Shown here one piece after another: positions 21,732 through 33,937 of a stretch of 64,000 bases of DNA. The translations under genes were made by a program, and so were the position numbers. The notes under the pieces were generated by a model. That model was not told the DNA's origin, did no database searches, and saw only the letters and a program-made list of their open reading frames with translations. Each line of letters starts with the position of its first letter. Position 1 is the stretch's first letter. This DNA comes from Rhinopithecus roxellana (Eukaryota > Chordata > Mammalia > Primates > Cercopithecidae), in the NCBI RefSeq assembly GCF_007565055.1, contig NC_044549.1, positions 70,894,882 through 70,958,881 on the forward strand. Direction: 5' to 3'.

Positions 21732-22354
21732 TCACTATTGCTCTCTTTACACCACTAGCACTCAAGAAAAAAATTTGTGAAAAACGAGTTCGTTTTATTA
21801 CACTCCCAAACTCTGCTACTGATTCTAGTGGGACTGGAGTTAATAAATCTCTGAGATGGAAGATTGAGTTGTAGTTGCTGCAATCCCCATTTTATTTCGT
21901 TACAGAAAATATGTACTCACCAAAAGTAACTTTATTATTCTTCTGACATCTTTTATCTAATTCAGAAATGGACAATTTCAGCCATGAAATAAGCATGCCA
22001 CACGCCAACATTTTCAGAAGTTGGGCAAAGCCCTGAGTGCTGGTGTGTGTGGAGGAGCCATACTTGGCCCCACTGGATGGAAATATACTCCTGGTGGCTG
22101 TGGGCTCAAGTTCACAGGAGCGTGTTAGTGACAGCTGCTTCCAGTGTTCAATCACTACCTCATGGTGAAGGGGGCAGGAATAACCAAGCTGCTCTGGTCC
22201 CGGCTTGATTTTGTAGGGTTTGGGGAGCACCTTGAGATCAAGCAGTGTAGAGTTACTGACTTCTGTCCCTCGATGTTCAGAATCTCCAAACTGAGTCTTA
22301 GAATCAGGGAATATGGCCATACATAAAGCAAGGAATTTCAGGAGACCTAGGTTC
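21732..22354. other. Unassigned sequence with a 142-codon minus-strand frame
   Basis: The frame 21,892-22,320 on the minus strand is the longest in the window outside recognised repeats. The predicted product has no motif, signal peptide or repeat that I recognise. No splice or promoter evidence supports it. Confidence 0.35.
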
Positions 22355-22530
22355 TAGACCAGCGCTGTCCAAGAGCAGTTTCTGCCACAGTGGAAATTAT
22401 TCCCTAAACTGCAGTGTCCAGTATGGTAACCACATGTGTCTACTAAACACTCCTAATGTGGCTGATGCCACTGAGAAGAGGGAATTTCTAATTTTACGTA
22501 ATCTTAATTAATATAAATTTAAATAGCCAC
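22355..22530 (+). mobile_element. hAT-type MITE fragment
   Basis: 'gaccagcgctgtccaagagc', 'tgtccagtatggtaaccaca' and 'atataaatttaaatagccac' follow a common non-autonomous hAT element whose ends read ctgtcca / tggacag. The right terminal repeat is missing. Subfamily not assigned. Confidence 0.6.
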
Positions 22531-22619
22531 TATGTCACTTTGGTCAATTTACTTAATTTCTCCAGCCTTCAGTTTTACTTCCTACAGACCTCCCAAATCC
22601 ATCCACTTCTTTCCATGCG

Positions 22620-23400
22620 TCTGCTGGCACCCTCGTTCTCTAATCCCAGCAATGCAGGCTTTCTGTACTCTGGACAGCCAAAGCGATCTCCTAATTCTTT
22701 TTCATGATTGTGAATGGTGAGCAATTGATAAAATTAAAATTGGATTTTAAAAGTCTGTCATTGGCATCCCAGTGCTCTCCAGAAAAAGGCCACAATTGTT
22801 TACATGGCCCATTGATGAGGCTCCATGTGAGTGGTCTGGCCCCTCCTCTCTCCCCAGCCTGAACTCTCACTGTGATGCCCTCACTCTCCAGCCACTCTGG
22901 CCTTTCCCTGTTCCATGAAGCCCATGTTCCTTTCTGCCCCAAGATCTTTGTACATTCTTCCTTTCCCATTGTTTCCCCTCCCTTATCCTCCTCTCTCCCT
23001 CTGCCATATTAACTCTTTTACAACCTTTAGAACTCAACTTGGCTGGGTGTGGTGGCTCATGCCTGTAATCCCAGCACTTTGGGAGGCTGAGTCAGGTAGA
23101 TCACCTGAGTTCAGGAGTTCAAGACCAGCCTGGCCAACATGGTGAAACCCTGTCTCTACTAAAAATACAAAAATCAACCAGGTGTGGTGGCACGCGCCCA
23201 TAATCCCAGCTACTCGGGAGGCTGAGGCAGGAGAATTGCTTGAACCTGGGAGACAGAGGTTGCAGTGAGCCGAGATCGTGCCACTGCTCTCCAGCCTGGG
23301 TGACGGAGAGAGACTCCATGTCTAAATACATACATACATACATACATAGAACTCAGCTCAGGCATTCTTCTTCTCCTGGGAAACTTCCAGTTTTGGTCTC
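22620..23400 (+). mobile_element. L2 LINE, sense, split by an Alu
   Basis: Left part to 23,040 ('atggcccattgatgaggctc', 'agccactctggcctttccct', 'caagatctttgtacattctt'); right part from 23,349 ('aactcagctcaggcattctt', 'cctgggaaacttccag'). The L2 order is preserved across the Alu. The L2 3' terminus appears at 24,050-24,160. Confidence 0.7.
23041..23348 (+). mobile_element. Alu SINE (AluS-like), sense, with (CATA)n tail
   Basis: Starts 'ggctgggtgtggtggctcat' and ends 'agagactccatgtctaaata'; the tail has become (CATA)n at 23,328-23,348. The flanks 'tagaactcaac' and 'tagaactcagc' form a probable target-site duplication. Confidence 0.95.
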
Positions 23401-23973
23401 TACTCTCTGTCGTACGATTTCCTAGAACTGTAGTCCACTCCTTCACAGCACCATCATCTGCCAACTTTAAGTTCATTGCTCCAGTGATAAGAAGAAGCAC
23501 AACCTTGTCGGAACCTTAGTAGCATCTCAGAGTGGAAGGGCAAAGTTGGAACATTTAGGAGATTCAGGGGGACTGGTTTAAGGCACTTCTTTCAACACAA
23601 GGTCTGATTGGGTTTGGGCAAAGTTCATAACATAATTATTTCAAATTTGTGGACACAGCAAGGCAAGGCTCTTGAAGCTGTCTTGAAAACTCATTTGATA
23701 AGCCTAGTTAAGGAACCTGTTGCTTTGAGAAAGGGTTATTTACCCTAATGAGAGCTAGTTGAGAAATCTCCAATATGGATACATGGATTTTCTATATATC
23801 TATTTGCAACTTCAGCTTCCAGGACAAGAGTTTCTTGGAATGACAAGTCACGTTAATATGGACAGTCAATAGGAAAGTTTTGTTAAAGAAGAGACGAGCT
23901 GGGTGCTTGTAGATGGCACTAGTCCTCAGTACCTATGAGAATTTGTAATTTTACAGTTTGGTGGTTATTTGAT

Positions 23974-23977
<4 letters not shown>
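23401..23977. other. No recognised feature
   Basis: Probably decayed sequence between the L2 pieces. Nothing recognised with confidence. Confidence 0.4.
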
Positions 23978-24009
<32 letters not shown>

Positions 24010-24043
24010 CTCTCTCTCTCTTTTTCTCTCCTTTCTCTCTCTC
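23978..24043. repeat. (CT)n microsatellite
   Basis: Nearly pure CT/CTTT sequence ending in 'ctctcag'. A pyrimidine tract followed by CAG mimics a splice acceptor, but what follows is the 3' end of an L2, not an exon. Confidence 0.93.
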
Positions 24044-24049
24044 AGCTAC

Positions 24050-24160
24050 AAACTCCATGAGAGCAGGGACTCTATCTGCTTTTGAGTCACCATTGTGTCC
24101 CAACACTTAATCCCAGCATGATGTCTGGCAATAAATATTTGTTTAATGACTAAATAAATA
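24050..24160 (+). mobile_element. L2 LINE 3' end, sense
   Basis: 'aactccatgagagcagggac', 'ctggcaataaatatttgttt' and 'aatgactaaataaataaac' are the characteristic L2 terminus. Confidence 0.8.
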
Positions 24161-24940
24161 AACAAACATAAGGAAGGAGGGGACCAGTGAGATTTTCCAT
24201 AGGGTAAGAAAGTTAATTATGAAAAAAAATGCTGGGAGGAGGAAGAGGTGATTATTTAAGGGGTAGAGGGAGGTGGAACAAAACAGAGACCATGCTGCTT
24301 GACTATCAAGGTGTTTTTGGCTACAGAGACTCTCAAAACCCAGAGTTGCTTGGCCTTCTGTCTTCAGCATCCACAGCTGCCTGTCTCCATCCCTCGCTCT
24401 CTCTTCCTCGGTATCTACACCCCCACAGTATCCCCCTCCCACCTCACCGCTTCCTCTATCCAAACCTTAGATTGATCACATCCCATCCATCCCCATAAAC
24501 CAATGTCATGATAGCCTTTCTCCCAGAGGCTTCTTCATCTGCAGCTTCATTTCCTTTTGGAGAAGCAAAGGCTTTTCCCCTAATAAAGGGACCTCAGGCT
24601 GCCTCTTTCCCCAGCCTCAGGTAAGCAGAGGATCATTCCATAGACCTGCACTAAACCTCTTCTGTGTGTACAAGTACTCCTTGAGCAAGCCTGAGGCAGA
24701 GAACTGGGCTGATGACACTTCTGGCCGTCTGTAGAGATCTCTGCTGACCGGCGTCCAAGTGGTGAAAGGCCTTACAAGCAATATTGCGGTCCTTCCTGTG
24801 TTAGCGGGTTCGCTTGTTGGTCTCAGCACCTGTGCCAGCAGATTATAGTTAGAATCCCCACGAATTTAAAGAGAGACATCTATGTGCGCATTGTTGCTAA
24901 TGTCCACATTCACATCCGCCAGGTCACAGGAATCCTGATT
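24161..24940. other. No recognised feature
   Basis: Apparently single-copy, locally pyrimidine-rich sequence (24,380-24,500). No exon or repeat recognised. Confidence 0.4.
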
Positions 24941-25140
24941 AGGCCTCTTTCCTTTGTAAAAGACAGAAACCCAACTCAAACAAGCTTAAGCAAAAGATGA
25001 GAGTCTTGGTGCCCATTTCTAGGAAGTCCATGAATGACTAGATCTGGTGCTGAAACTCGTCCGGAGGAGACTGTTTCTCCATTTCCCTGGCTTTGTTAAC
25101 TTCGTTCTCAGCCAATCTCCGGGCTTATTGATCCGGTCTA
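24941..25140. mobile_element. Old interspersed repeat, family not named
   Basis: 'aaaagacagaaacccaactc' and 'aaacaagcttaagcaaaaga' begin a pattern I recognise as a common mammalian repeat but cannot name. Confidence 0.4.
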
Positions 25141-25253
25141 TTCTCAAGCTCCAAAGGGAAATTTTCTTTATCATTCTGTATCTACCTTAATCCCTCCAAA
25201 TACACTCTGAATGTCCCTACCCAAGTTATATGCTGACCTGTGCACCACTTTCT

Positions 25254-25353
25254 NNNNNNNNNNNNNNNNNNNNNNNNNNNNNNNNNNNNNNNNNNNNNNN
25301 NNNNNNNNNNNNNNNNNNNNNNNNNNNNNNNNNNNNNNNNNNNNNNNNNNNNN
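25254..25353. other. Assembly gap, 100 N
   Basis: Exactly 100 N. Unlike the first gap, neither flank shows inverted similarity to nearby sequence that I could see. Confidence 0.99.
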
Positions 25354-26690
25354 ACGCCCACTCTAAGATATAACTTCTCTATTTCATCCTTGAAGGCTCA
25401 GTGGAGAAATTGAGACTTCACATAAATGAATTGATATGATTTGAACATTTTGGAGGTGATGATAGAAAACATTATCCTGATACATGCTCACATTTTGATT
25501 GAGAAACTATACTTATGAACAGATGTGACTTTTCAAAGTGAAGGTTCAAGAAAATGACCATAAAAATGTTCTACAGCTTCAGTTAACACAGACCCGTATG
25601 ACCCATACTGAACCACACATTTTCTTTGTCTTCTAATGCGTAAGACAATTGTGAGAACTAATTAAATGTGTTCCTAAGGATGTGAGTTTCCCCAAAGAAA
25701 GGTAGTTGAATAAGGCAAATATTATAAGAAGTAGTCGGTGATTATAGAGGTGTACTGAAATGACCTAGAGTTATAAAAATTGAAGAAGCACAAATAAGTA
25801 TACTATGGATATTTATTTAATGTGCAGCAGATCATTAATCTATGATTATATCTAAAGCTAAACATTTTTTAAAAATATTTTCTTGTCCCTTTTTTTCCTT
25901 TCTTTCCTTTTTCTTCCTTCCATTATTTTATTTTCTCTCTGCTGGAACCTACAAACTACTGTTTTATCATGGCTACATCTTGATTACATTTTAAAATAAG
26001 AATCAGGAATCCCATATGACCCATGAGTGTAGAGAAGAGAGAAATGAAGGGGGTCGGAATGTATGTACTTATTTGTGAGATTAAAAATAAAACAGAACAG
26101 TGTATCTTAGGAAAATAGGCAATATCTCAAAAACCCAACCCCAGAAGTAATCAGATTTCAATTCAATCTAGCATCTTTTCAAATACTTTGCATCTAATAA
26201 CAGCAGAAATGGGAGTGCATTACATCAAAATGACATATAGTAGAAGCTCACTCAGCTGGCAGACAGAGGATTCTAGTGCTTGGGATGGTGTTATTTAATG
26301 CGTTTATGACTATTGCTTAAGCATGTTCGGAATTTTATAACAGAAATATGAATAGTACTTACTGTATCTCAATACAGCCACATCTGCATACAAGGCATAT
26401 GGAAAATGTATTCCCCCAAACACTTTACCATGAATTACCAGTGTTAATGAATATCCAGACATTTTACTGGAAAAACAAATATTGGAAATGAAAGCAAAGG
26501 TGCCGTTGTTAGGAAGAAAGCTTTGGCCTCAGATTTATCAGTAAGGAATATTTCAAATGAGTTTTTATAGATTACCAGTTGATAGCCTTATTATGAACTA
26601 TGCTTTTAACAAGGCCCCATTATTCCCAGATATCAAAGTGATAAACCACTCTCTCCAAAGAAATGAGTTTTTGTGGATACTTTCTTCTTC
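25354..26690. other. Long AT-rich stretch without recognised repeat
   Basis: About 1.3 kb with no Alu, L1, MIR or L2 signal that I can identify and no long open frame. A pyrimidine-rich patch lies at 25,885-25,940. Confidence 0.4.
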
Positions 26691-26691
26691 C

Positions 26692-27082
26692 TTTTTTTTT
26701 TTGTTTTTTTGTTTTTTGGTTTTTTGTTTTTTTTTTAGGAGTTGAGGTCTTGCTCTGACACCCAGACTAGAGTGCAGTGCTGCTATCATAGCACACTACA
26801 ACCTCAAACTCCTGGGTTCTAGTGATCTTCTCACCTCATCCTCCCAAGTAACTGGGACTACAAGCGCATGCCATCCCGCTCAGCTACTTTTTCAAAATCT
26901 TTTGTAGGCACAGGGTCTCACTATGCTGCCCAGGCTGGTCTCAAACTCTTGAGCTTGAGTGAGTCTCCTGCCGTGGCCCCCTAGTAGCTACGAATGGAGG
27001 CACGCTCCACCAGCTTGGCTAATTTTTTAAAAATTTCTTTTGTAGAGATGGGGTCTTACTATGTTGCCCAGACCAGCATAGG
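26692..27082 (-). mobile_element. Alu-like element, antisense, with three monomer-like segments
   Basis: Long T/G-interrupted tail (26,692-26,738), then a right-monomer segment, a left-monomer segment ('ggtctcactatgctgcccag'), then a further right-plus-left junction ('agatggggtcttactatgtt'). At about 390 bp it exceeds the normal dimer, suggesting internal duplication or a second inserted partial copy. Confidence 0.75.
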
Positions 27083-28354
27083 CCCTTTTCAAAAAGAGAA
27101 TAGAGGAAATTGGAACTCAAGTGGGGGATGAATTCAAGAGGAAGCCAGGTGATCATTTACTCAACAGCAAAATGCTCAGATATTTTCTAAAGTAGATTAT
27201 AAATGCAAATACCACTTGCCTTCCAACTGGCTATTGGGGTGCTGTACCCACCCCTTGGAATATGTAGAATGGTTTTCATTTCTCAGTTTCTCTTAGCTTC
27301 TGAATTTAGGAGTTTCCCTATTTTGTTATAAGTCTTTGTTTTATGGCAGCAATTTTCATGTTTTTATAGCATTTTTATGACCCATGGAAAGGCCTCTTGG
27401 CACAATATCTGGCAGTTTCACCTCAGATACAGTCACAAAATAATTCACAGCAGTAGAGAGCAGAGCTTCATCATGGAATCCAACCTGTACTTGCCCCAGG
27501 TGTGACAGATGTCAGCCCTCAGGTATCCCTACTTACCCCACAATGAACTTGGTTCTACAGTCTCCCGAACAAATGATGTGTAAGCCTGTACAGCTATCAG
27601 GGAAATCTTCCTCATCAGTGGGTGAGTCTATGACTTTAACCTCTATCTCAGGGCACCCACATGAGAGCCAAACTGCTGTGTTCAGTTCCCAAATTTAACT
27701 GTGACCTCAATCCATCTAATGTTTTCTCTGATTTCAGTGGCAAATTCAGTTCCCTCCTGAGCCTAGAACCTTGCAGCATATTGTAGATCAGTTGGCTACA
27801 TTAACTGAACTTCCTACTCATTCCTTTTCACCTCGTTCTTGTCAGTTTCCAGTACCCCATATCTGGATCTGATACCCATGGTCTCAGATGCTGAATGGGG
27901 CCCTGTCTGAACTTCCTCAAATCTCCCTGAAATTCTGATGCTCATCTTAAGACTACCTCAATACTCTTAATGCTATCTATCCCCCTCTTTGAGTCAGCCT
28001 TGATTTCCATCTCCTACTCCTCAGTCTCACCTCTTCTAACAACACCTACAGAGGTAGGATCTGATGACTCTGCTTGCCCTTGGACTGCTGATTTGGATTA
28101 CTGGAACTTCTTTATGAGACAGGCAAGTACCCTTAATTTGGCATACCCGAAATATTACTTCCAAGAATATACCCTAATTGCAAGTCCAGGCAGTTTGGAG
28201 GAAAAGGTAGAAACTCATTTTTATCAGAGGAAGAAAGCTATAGAGAATGAAGGTTAAGACATCTCAAACAAGTGGGCAGCTGAAATAGGGGAAGTAATTC
28301 TGATTTCTTCACTTCATCCCTTTACCTGGAAAAGCCTGAATAATGTTGGAAAGA
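27083..28354. other. Long stretch without recognised repeat
   Basis: Apparently single-copy sequence. Short frames such as 27,970-28,257 (+) show no domain. Confidence 0.4.
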
Positions 28355-28520
28355 CAAAAGAGAAAAGGGAGGGATGGAGGAGAGAAGAGGGAAGAGGGAA
28401 GAGCCTCTCTCTTCTCCCTCCTTCCTTCCTCCTTCCTTCCTTCCTCCCTTCCCCTCCTCCCTTCCTTCCTTCCCTTCCTTCCTTCCTTCCTTCCTTCCTC
28501 TTCCTTTTCCTTCTTTCTTT
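28355..28520. repeat. Purine tract switching to pyrimidine (CCTT)n tract
   Basis: The + strand is almost pure purine from 28,355 to 28,403, then almost pure pyrimidine from 28,404 to 28,520, with CCTT units at the end. The two halves are roughly complementary and could fold back. Confidence 0.9.
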
Positions 28521-28540
28521 GGCTTGTAGGAAACGGAAGA

Positions 28541-28860
28541 GCCTGGCTCAGTGGCTCACACCTGTAATCCCAGCAATTTTAGAGGCCAAGGAGAGTGGAT
28601 CACCTGAGATCAGTAGTTCAAGACCAGCCTGACCAATATGGTGAAACTCATTCTACTAAAAATACAAAAATCAGCCAGGTGTGATAGTGGGTGCCTGTAA
28701 TCCCAGCCACTCAAGAGGCTGAGGCAGAAGAATTGCTTGAACCAGGAGGCAGAGGTTTCAGTGAGCCAAGATGGTGTCACCACACTCTAGCTTGGGCAAC
28801 AGAGCGAGAGCCTGTCTCAAAAAATAAAAGAAAATAATAATAATAAAATAAAAGATAAAA
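28541..28860 (+). mobile_element. Alu SINE, sense, with AATA-rich tail
   Basis: Starts 'gcctggctcagtggctcaca' and ends 'gagagcctgtctc' plus AAT/AAAT tail units. Moderately diverged. Confidence 0.94.
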
Positions 28861-29859
28861 AAGAGAGAAAAAAAGGAAAGAAAGAGAAAGAAAGCAAACA
28901 CGTAAACCAATAAAGTGATGACAACAAAACCTAGATATGAAGCCCCATAGACATGGAGACCTCAATTTTCTTTCACTATTCCTCATTCCTATTTAGTTGG
29001 TTACATATTGGAAGACAGGATAGAAGTTCTTGCTTTTGAGTCTGATGCGGTCTGAATTAAAGTCAACTTGAGTAGCCTAGTAAGTCTAGCAAAAAGTAAG
29101 TCAACTTCTATTTTGAGAATACCAAGGATATTGTACTGTCTTTTCTTTTCCAGGTCCTTCATCTGTAGCCCCAATACTATGCTTTAGTTATACCTAATCA
29201 TTCTCATGTGTTTCCAACACACTATACTACTATTTCATATTTCTGTGCTTTTTAAAAACAATGTTCTCTACTCCTGGAATTCCCTTTAGCTCTGTTTCCA
29301 CACAGGGAACGTCTTTTGGTTTGTGAAAGCTAAAATTATAAGTCACCTCCTCTCTGAAGCAATTTATATGGCATCTGTTCTGTTGCTGTTAATGAGATAA
29401 ATCATCTGCCCTCAGAATGTTGTTCAAATCAGTATTATTTCACTGCTTCGTGGTGCTGGTGTCAGGAAGAGGTTAAATACACAAGTGAATAAGTAAATCA
29501 CATTATGATACTACAAATGGTAATCAATAATCATTATAGATTATGATGATTGTAAACATGCAGTACAAATATAGATAAAGCAGTGACTGATGAATCATTT
29601 TCAAAAAGCAATATTCAATGAATGTTTCCTGGCTATAATTTTTATATGGTTTTTCCAAAATCTCTTTCCATGCTTTATGTCACTTAACTTTTTTTTGTGA
29701 TTGTTGTCTCGAATGAGACAGGTGATATGAGTATTTTGATTCACCAAACCCAGCAGGAATTCTAACGCACTTGACAACAAAATGAAAATTCAAAAGTCTT
29801 TCAACAGCTGGATAGACAGACAAAATTTAGTAGAAGGTGTATTGAGTACTTCCTCATTG
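28861..29859. other. No recognised feature
   Basis: The purine-rich end of the Alu tail gives way to AT-rich single-copy looking sequence. Confidence 0.4.
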
Positions 29860-30180
29860 TTGATGGCATTGTATATTGGTGGCAGACTTTTTTGAAACTT
29901 GGAAATGTATGTCAAAAATATAAAATGAATGTATAACCTAAGAACCAAACATTTCACATCTGGAGATATTAACTAAGAAATAACTTGACATATCATTTGA
30001 GTCTTATATACTTGAATGTTCATAGTATTTGTAAAATGATAAAAATGGAGATAGGACCCCATGTCAGTAATAGATACATATATACACATATATAATATAT
30101 GCCAAAAGATACATGTTATAAACCATACTATAAAACATATCATATGTTATTATAAGATAAATAATACTGTCCAAAACTGT
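29860..30180 (+). mobile_element. Old L1 (L1M/HAL1-like) ORF2-end fragment, sense
   Basis: 'gatggcattgtatattggtg', 'aagaaccaaacatttcacat' and 'aatgttcatagtatttgtaa' lie in the order of the distal L1 ORF2 region, very diverged. An AT-rich alternating run lies at 30,070-30,105. Confidence 0.45.
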
Positions 30181-31387
30181 AAAACAAAAAGGAAAATGTT
30201 AGATCATCTGGACAATGTGATATAAAGACATTTTATATCTGTCTATACAACTCAGAGGTTATCAGGGAGTACACTGGCTCTCAGAGAGCTAGTTAAAGCT
30301 TGATTTCCACCCTGTAGTGAGAATTTGTGAAAATGCTATACAAAACCATCCCCGGAGTTTCTGCTCATTCCCAAGGGTGCAAGCACTCCTGAACACCTAC
30401 ATTTACAGGTGATGTTTTAGGGTTTTATCACCCCGGGTAAAAATGCTCCATCCTTTTATCTATTTCCATAAAAATATGCCCATTCACACAAAGCAATGTG
30501 TAAGTTTTCATTGGAGTTACTGAAGATAAGGAGGATTACAGGGAGGACTTATATTTCTATGCTCTGCAATTTCCATCACTTTTCTTGGCTCTCACTCTTC
30601 CAACTCCTCCATGCCCTCCTCTGCCACGTCTTCTCATTCTTGGTCCTCACCCCTTTGTCTTGGTGCCCGGGTGCCCTTTGATAACCAGGCCATGCCTAAG
30701 AATTGACTCCTATCTTAAGGACCAACAAATACAGATATATGTGTGCTGGCTGTTGCAGTAATAATTCATTCCCAACTAATTACTTAAATATGCAAAAAGG
30801 AAAGGCAGCATAGGAATATATCAAAATATTGATAGCAATTAATTATTGATGGTGAGTGTAAAAGTGATTTAGATTTTATTATTTATTCTGTAATTTCAAA
30901 GATGAACAAGTGTTACTTTTTCATTATAAGGAAAACAAGTTTTTGAAAATTGAATTGCTTCTCTAATATTCTGGTAAACTCTCCAAAAACAGAGACTATG
31001 TCATAATTTGGGGGACTATTTTAGAAGTAATGGTATAGATGGCTCTAACTATAGAATTTTATGATTCAAGGGTTGTTGTTAAGATAAAATGACATAATGA
31101 AAATGAGAGTACTTTGAAAAGTACAGATCTCCATAAAAGTATGCTATTATGTTGAGGCTTTGTAGTGCAGTGAGTGGTAAGTATAATTGCTGGTACTGAA
31201 TAGAATATAAACTTCTAGAACAGGATGGAACAGACGTTTAAGGGTAGACATATAAAATGCACAGTGGCTTAAATCTCTGAACTCATCCCCAACTCATGTT
31301 TGATAAAGACATCTTATCTTATCTTTTCTCCATTATTTTCCTTTCCTTCCCCACTTTCCTGAGTCCCCCTCTCCACCCTCCGCCTTC
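30181..31387. other. Long AT-rich stretch without recognised repeat
   Basis: No repeat, RNA gene or coding signal that I recognise. Confidence 0.4.
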
Positions 31388-31692
31388 TTTTTTTCTTGAG
31401 AAAAGGTCTCAGTCTGTCACTCAGCCTGGAATGCAGTGATGTGATCATAGCTTACTGCAGCCTCAAACTCCTGGACTCAAGTAATCCTCTCACCACAGCC
31501 TCCTGAGTACCTGGGACTACAGGAGTATGGCATGGTGCCTGTTAATTTTATCATTGTTATTAATAGTAGTAGTAGTAGAGACAGATCTAGCTATGTTGCC
31601 CAGGCTGGTCTCCAACTCCTGCGCTCAGGTCATCCTCCCATCTCAGCCCCCCAAATGCCAACATTACAGGCATAAGTGATCAGTCCCTGGTT
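31388..31692 (-). mobile_element. Alu SINE (AluJ-like), antisense
   Basis: Starts 'ttttttcttgagaaaaggtc', contains 'actgcagcctcaaactcctg' and ends 'acattacaggcataagtgat'. The inter-monomer linker has grown to (TAG)n at about 31,564-31,577. Confidence 0.9.
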
Positions 31693-32011
31693 CTTTCTCT
31701 CTATTTCATCCTTGGGCCATGGGAAGAAAAGTCAGGGTGATTGCAGCTTCATTTCATCACCATAAAAAATAAGTATTGTCATATAATGTTTTTTTTAAAG
31801 CTATAGCAACAGAAATATTAAATCCTATTGTGACTTCCGGAGTTTCTAACCAAATCTTTTAGTTGTGCATAACAGTCAATATAAAGCAAACTGATTCATG
31901 AATAAAAATTAAGAAAAGTAGAGTTTATAGGTAGAAAGATGAGTAAATATTTGGGTTAGAGAAGTAGTCAGCTGTTTTTCGGTTTGCCCAAAAAAGATTA
32001 AAATAAAACAA

Positions 32012-32013
<2 letters not shown>

Positions 32014-32043
<30 letters not shown>
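32014..32043. repeat. 30-base T homopolymer without an adjacent element
   Basis: Thirty T, followed by 'cttttctcattggacctg', which I do not recognise as a retroelement. Between 31,693 and 32,013 I see nothing else. Confidence 0.95.
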
Positions 32044-33364
32044 CTTTTCTCATTGGACCTGAATGCATTAGGAAGCCTTTTCAATTATAATGAGGTCTTG
32101 TTTTTATTTTGAGTTTGCTTTGTTTTGTTTTCTACGGTTGTCTGAAAAAATTTCAATGGGTGTTAGGATGTAAGAAAGATCAAAGAAAAGAAATCTTTAA
32201 AAATATGAGGTCCTTGTCATCATTTTCAAGGAGTGTCATCCATGTATATAAAACATGCTTCCAGCTCCGTGAAACCTTAGCATTAAGATTATTGCACATT
32301 TTATTGGCCTTCCCTAGGCTTTGAAACTAGAAATTCATCTGCTTCTAACCTTTCCACCCAAGTCGACTTCATACATAAGTAAAGAGCAAGTTGAAATTAC
32401 AGGGAGCTGTAAAGAAATGGAAGCTCTCCGCTTTCTTCTTTCAAAACCAATATTAAAATATATGAGGTGCAATTGTCAAACTAAAAAATTGCCAGATGAT
32501 TCATAAGAAATGAGTGGCCAGCAGGCTAGCCTGACTGCTCCCTTGCGTTATCAATTTTTGACGGGTCTTTGGGTAGGAAGATAGTTATTTCCTGTTAAGT
32601 CAGACAGCAATGAAGCTGTGGGCTGGTGGGCAAGAGGGAGGGAGAATGACCAGCTGCTGAACACAAGCAGAAGATAATACTCAAAGCAGCAGGTTCAGAT
32701 GTTACTTTTTTAAAGTAAACAGCTTGTAAATGAAACCCCAAAGGACTCTATTTCCCCTCCTCCAGTTCTTATCTCTCACACCGTCCCCCATTTTATCATC
32801 TCCCCAAGGAGAAACAGGCTTACCTGTCAGGCATCCTTTTAACTTGTCAGGGACTTAACTCTAGCTGAGGCAGCCAGAAATTACAGCTAAATGGATTTAC
32901 ACATTGGAGGGTGAATATCTGCTTCTGTTCACTGAACCACACAATTGATGCCTAATTTGTTGCTTACATGTCACAGCAGCAGCGATGATTGTAACCAGCT
33001 TCTGCATGAGGCAAGGGTTCAGAGCAAGCATGTGATCCTGTCCCACCTGATTTGGCCATCAGGGATGGCTTATCCCTATGAGGTTCTGGACCAGCATCTT
33101 CCTGACTTATGCAATAAGGTTGTGGTATGTGGTAAATTTAAAAAGAAAGCAAAGGGGATGTGAACTTCTGTTCCTATTCTTCAGAAAGCCCAACACCACT
33201 ACTATGATTATCATAATGAATAAGTTTTGAGGCTTTCATCACAGACTGCCTTATATTGGGCAATGTTCATTGACTTTGTTCATTCATCAAACATTTAATG
33301 AGTCTTTGTTTTACAAATTCTAGTAACTGCCTTACAAGACCTTGATTCTTTTGAATATGTAAAC
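32044..33364. other. Long stretch without recognised repeat
   Basis: Apparently single-copy sequence. A weak match to an L2 end in antisense lies near 33,278-33,320 ('gttcattcatcaaacattta'). Open frames are short and featureless. Confidence 0.4.
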
Positions 33365-33510
33365 TGAACATATTTATATTAATATATGTATATTTATGTC
33401 TGTGCTTGTGTGTATAAATACATATGTACATACGCATACAAATATTACACTTATAAATATATGTGTATAAATGTATACACACACACACACACACAAACAC
33501 ACACATATAC
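33365..33510. repeat. AT/CA compound microsatellite
   Basis: Alternating purine-pyrimidine TA/TG/CA sequence, ending in a (CA)n run at 33,475-33,508. Confidence 0.9.
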
Positions 33511-33937
33511 ATATACAGGATTCCTGAGTAAGGGAATAGGGGTTATTCTGCTGGAATTGGATATTGTCAGGGCGAATTGTTGGAAGTTTCCATTCCGTGA
33601 GAACCAAATAAATATAATGGGAAAAGCAGTGTTAAGGTATATTGTAGTAAATGATCAATGACAGAATTGGAATAGAAAAAGAAGGGACATAGTTGGTAAT
33701 AGTCCTCTAAACACTAGAGAAGTATATCAGTTGAGAAAATCACTCATTTAAAATGAAAACAAAGTTGGTGTGCATCTTGTTATAAAGACAGTCATTGAAT
33801 GTCACTACAGGCAGTGATTTGAGAGAAATATTGTGTGTACTAATCTGAATATTTTGTGACCTGCTCCTTAATGGAAGACATATATAACTGCTCTCCAAAT
33901 AGACTGAACACCTGCGCTAAATAACAGAGTGATAATA
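33511..33937. other. No recognised feature
   Basis: Nothing recognised apart from ordinary AT-rich sequence. Confidence 0.4.

Noticed and set aside
23978..24046. Polypyrimidine tract plus CAG as a splice acceptor
   Set aside because: It is a CT microsatellite, and the sequence after it is the 3' end of an L2 element.
32815..32836. Possible minus-strand splice donor ('acaggtaagc')
   Set aside because: An isolated match; no open exon, acceptor or conserved frame next to it.
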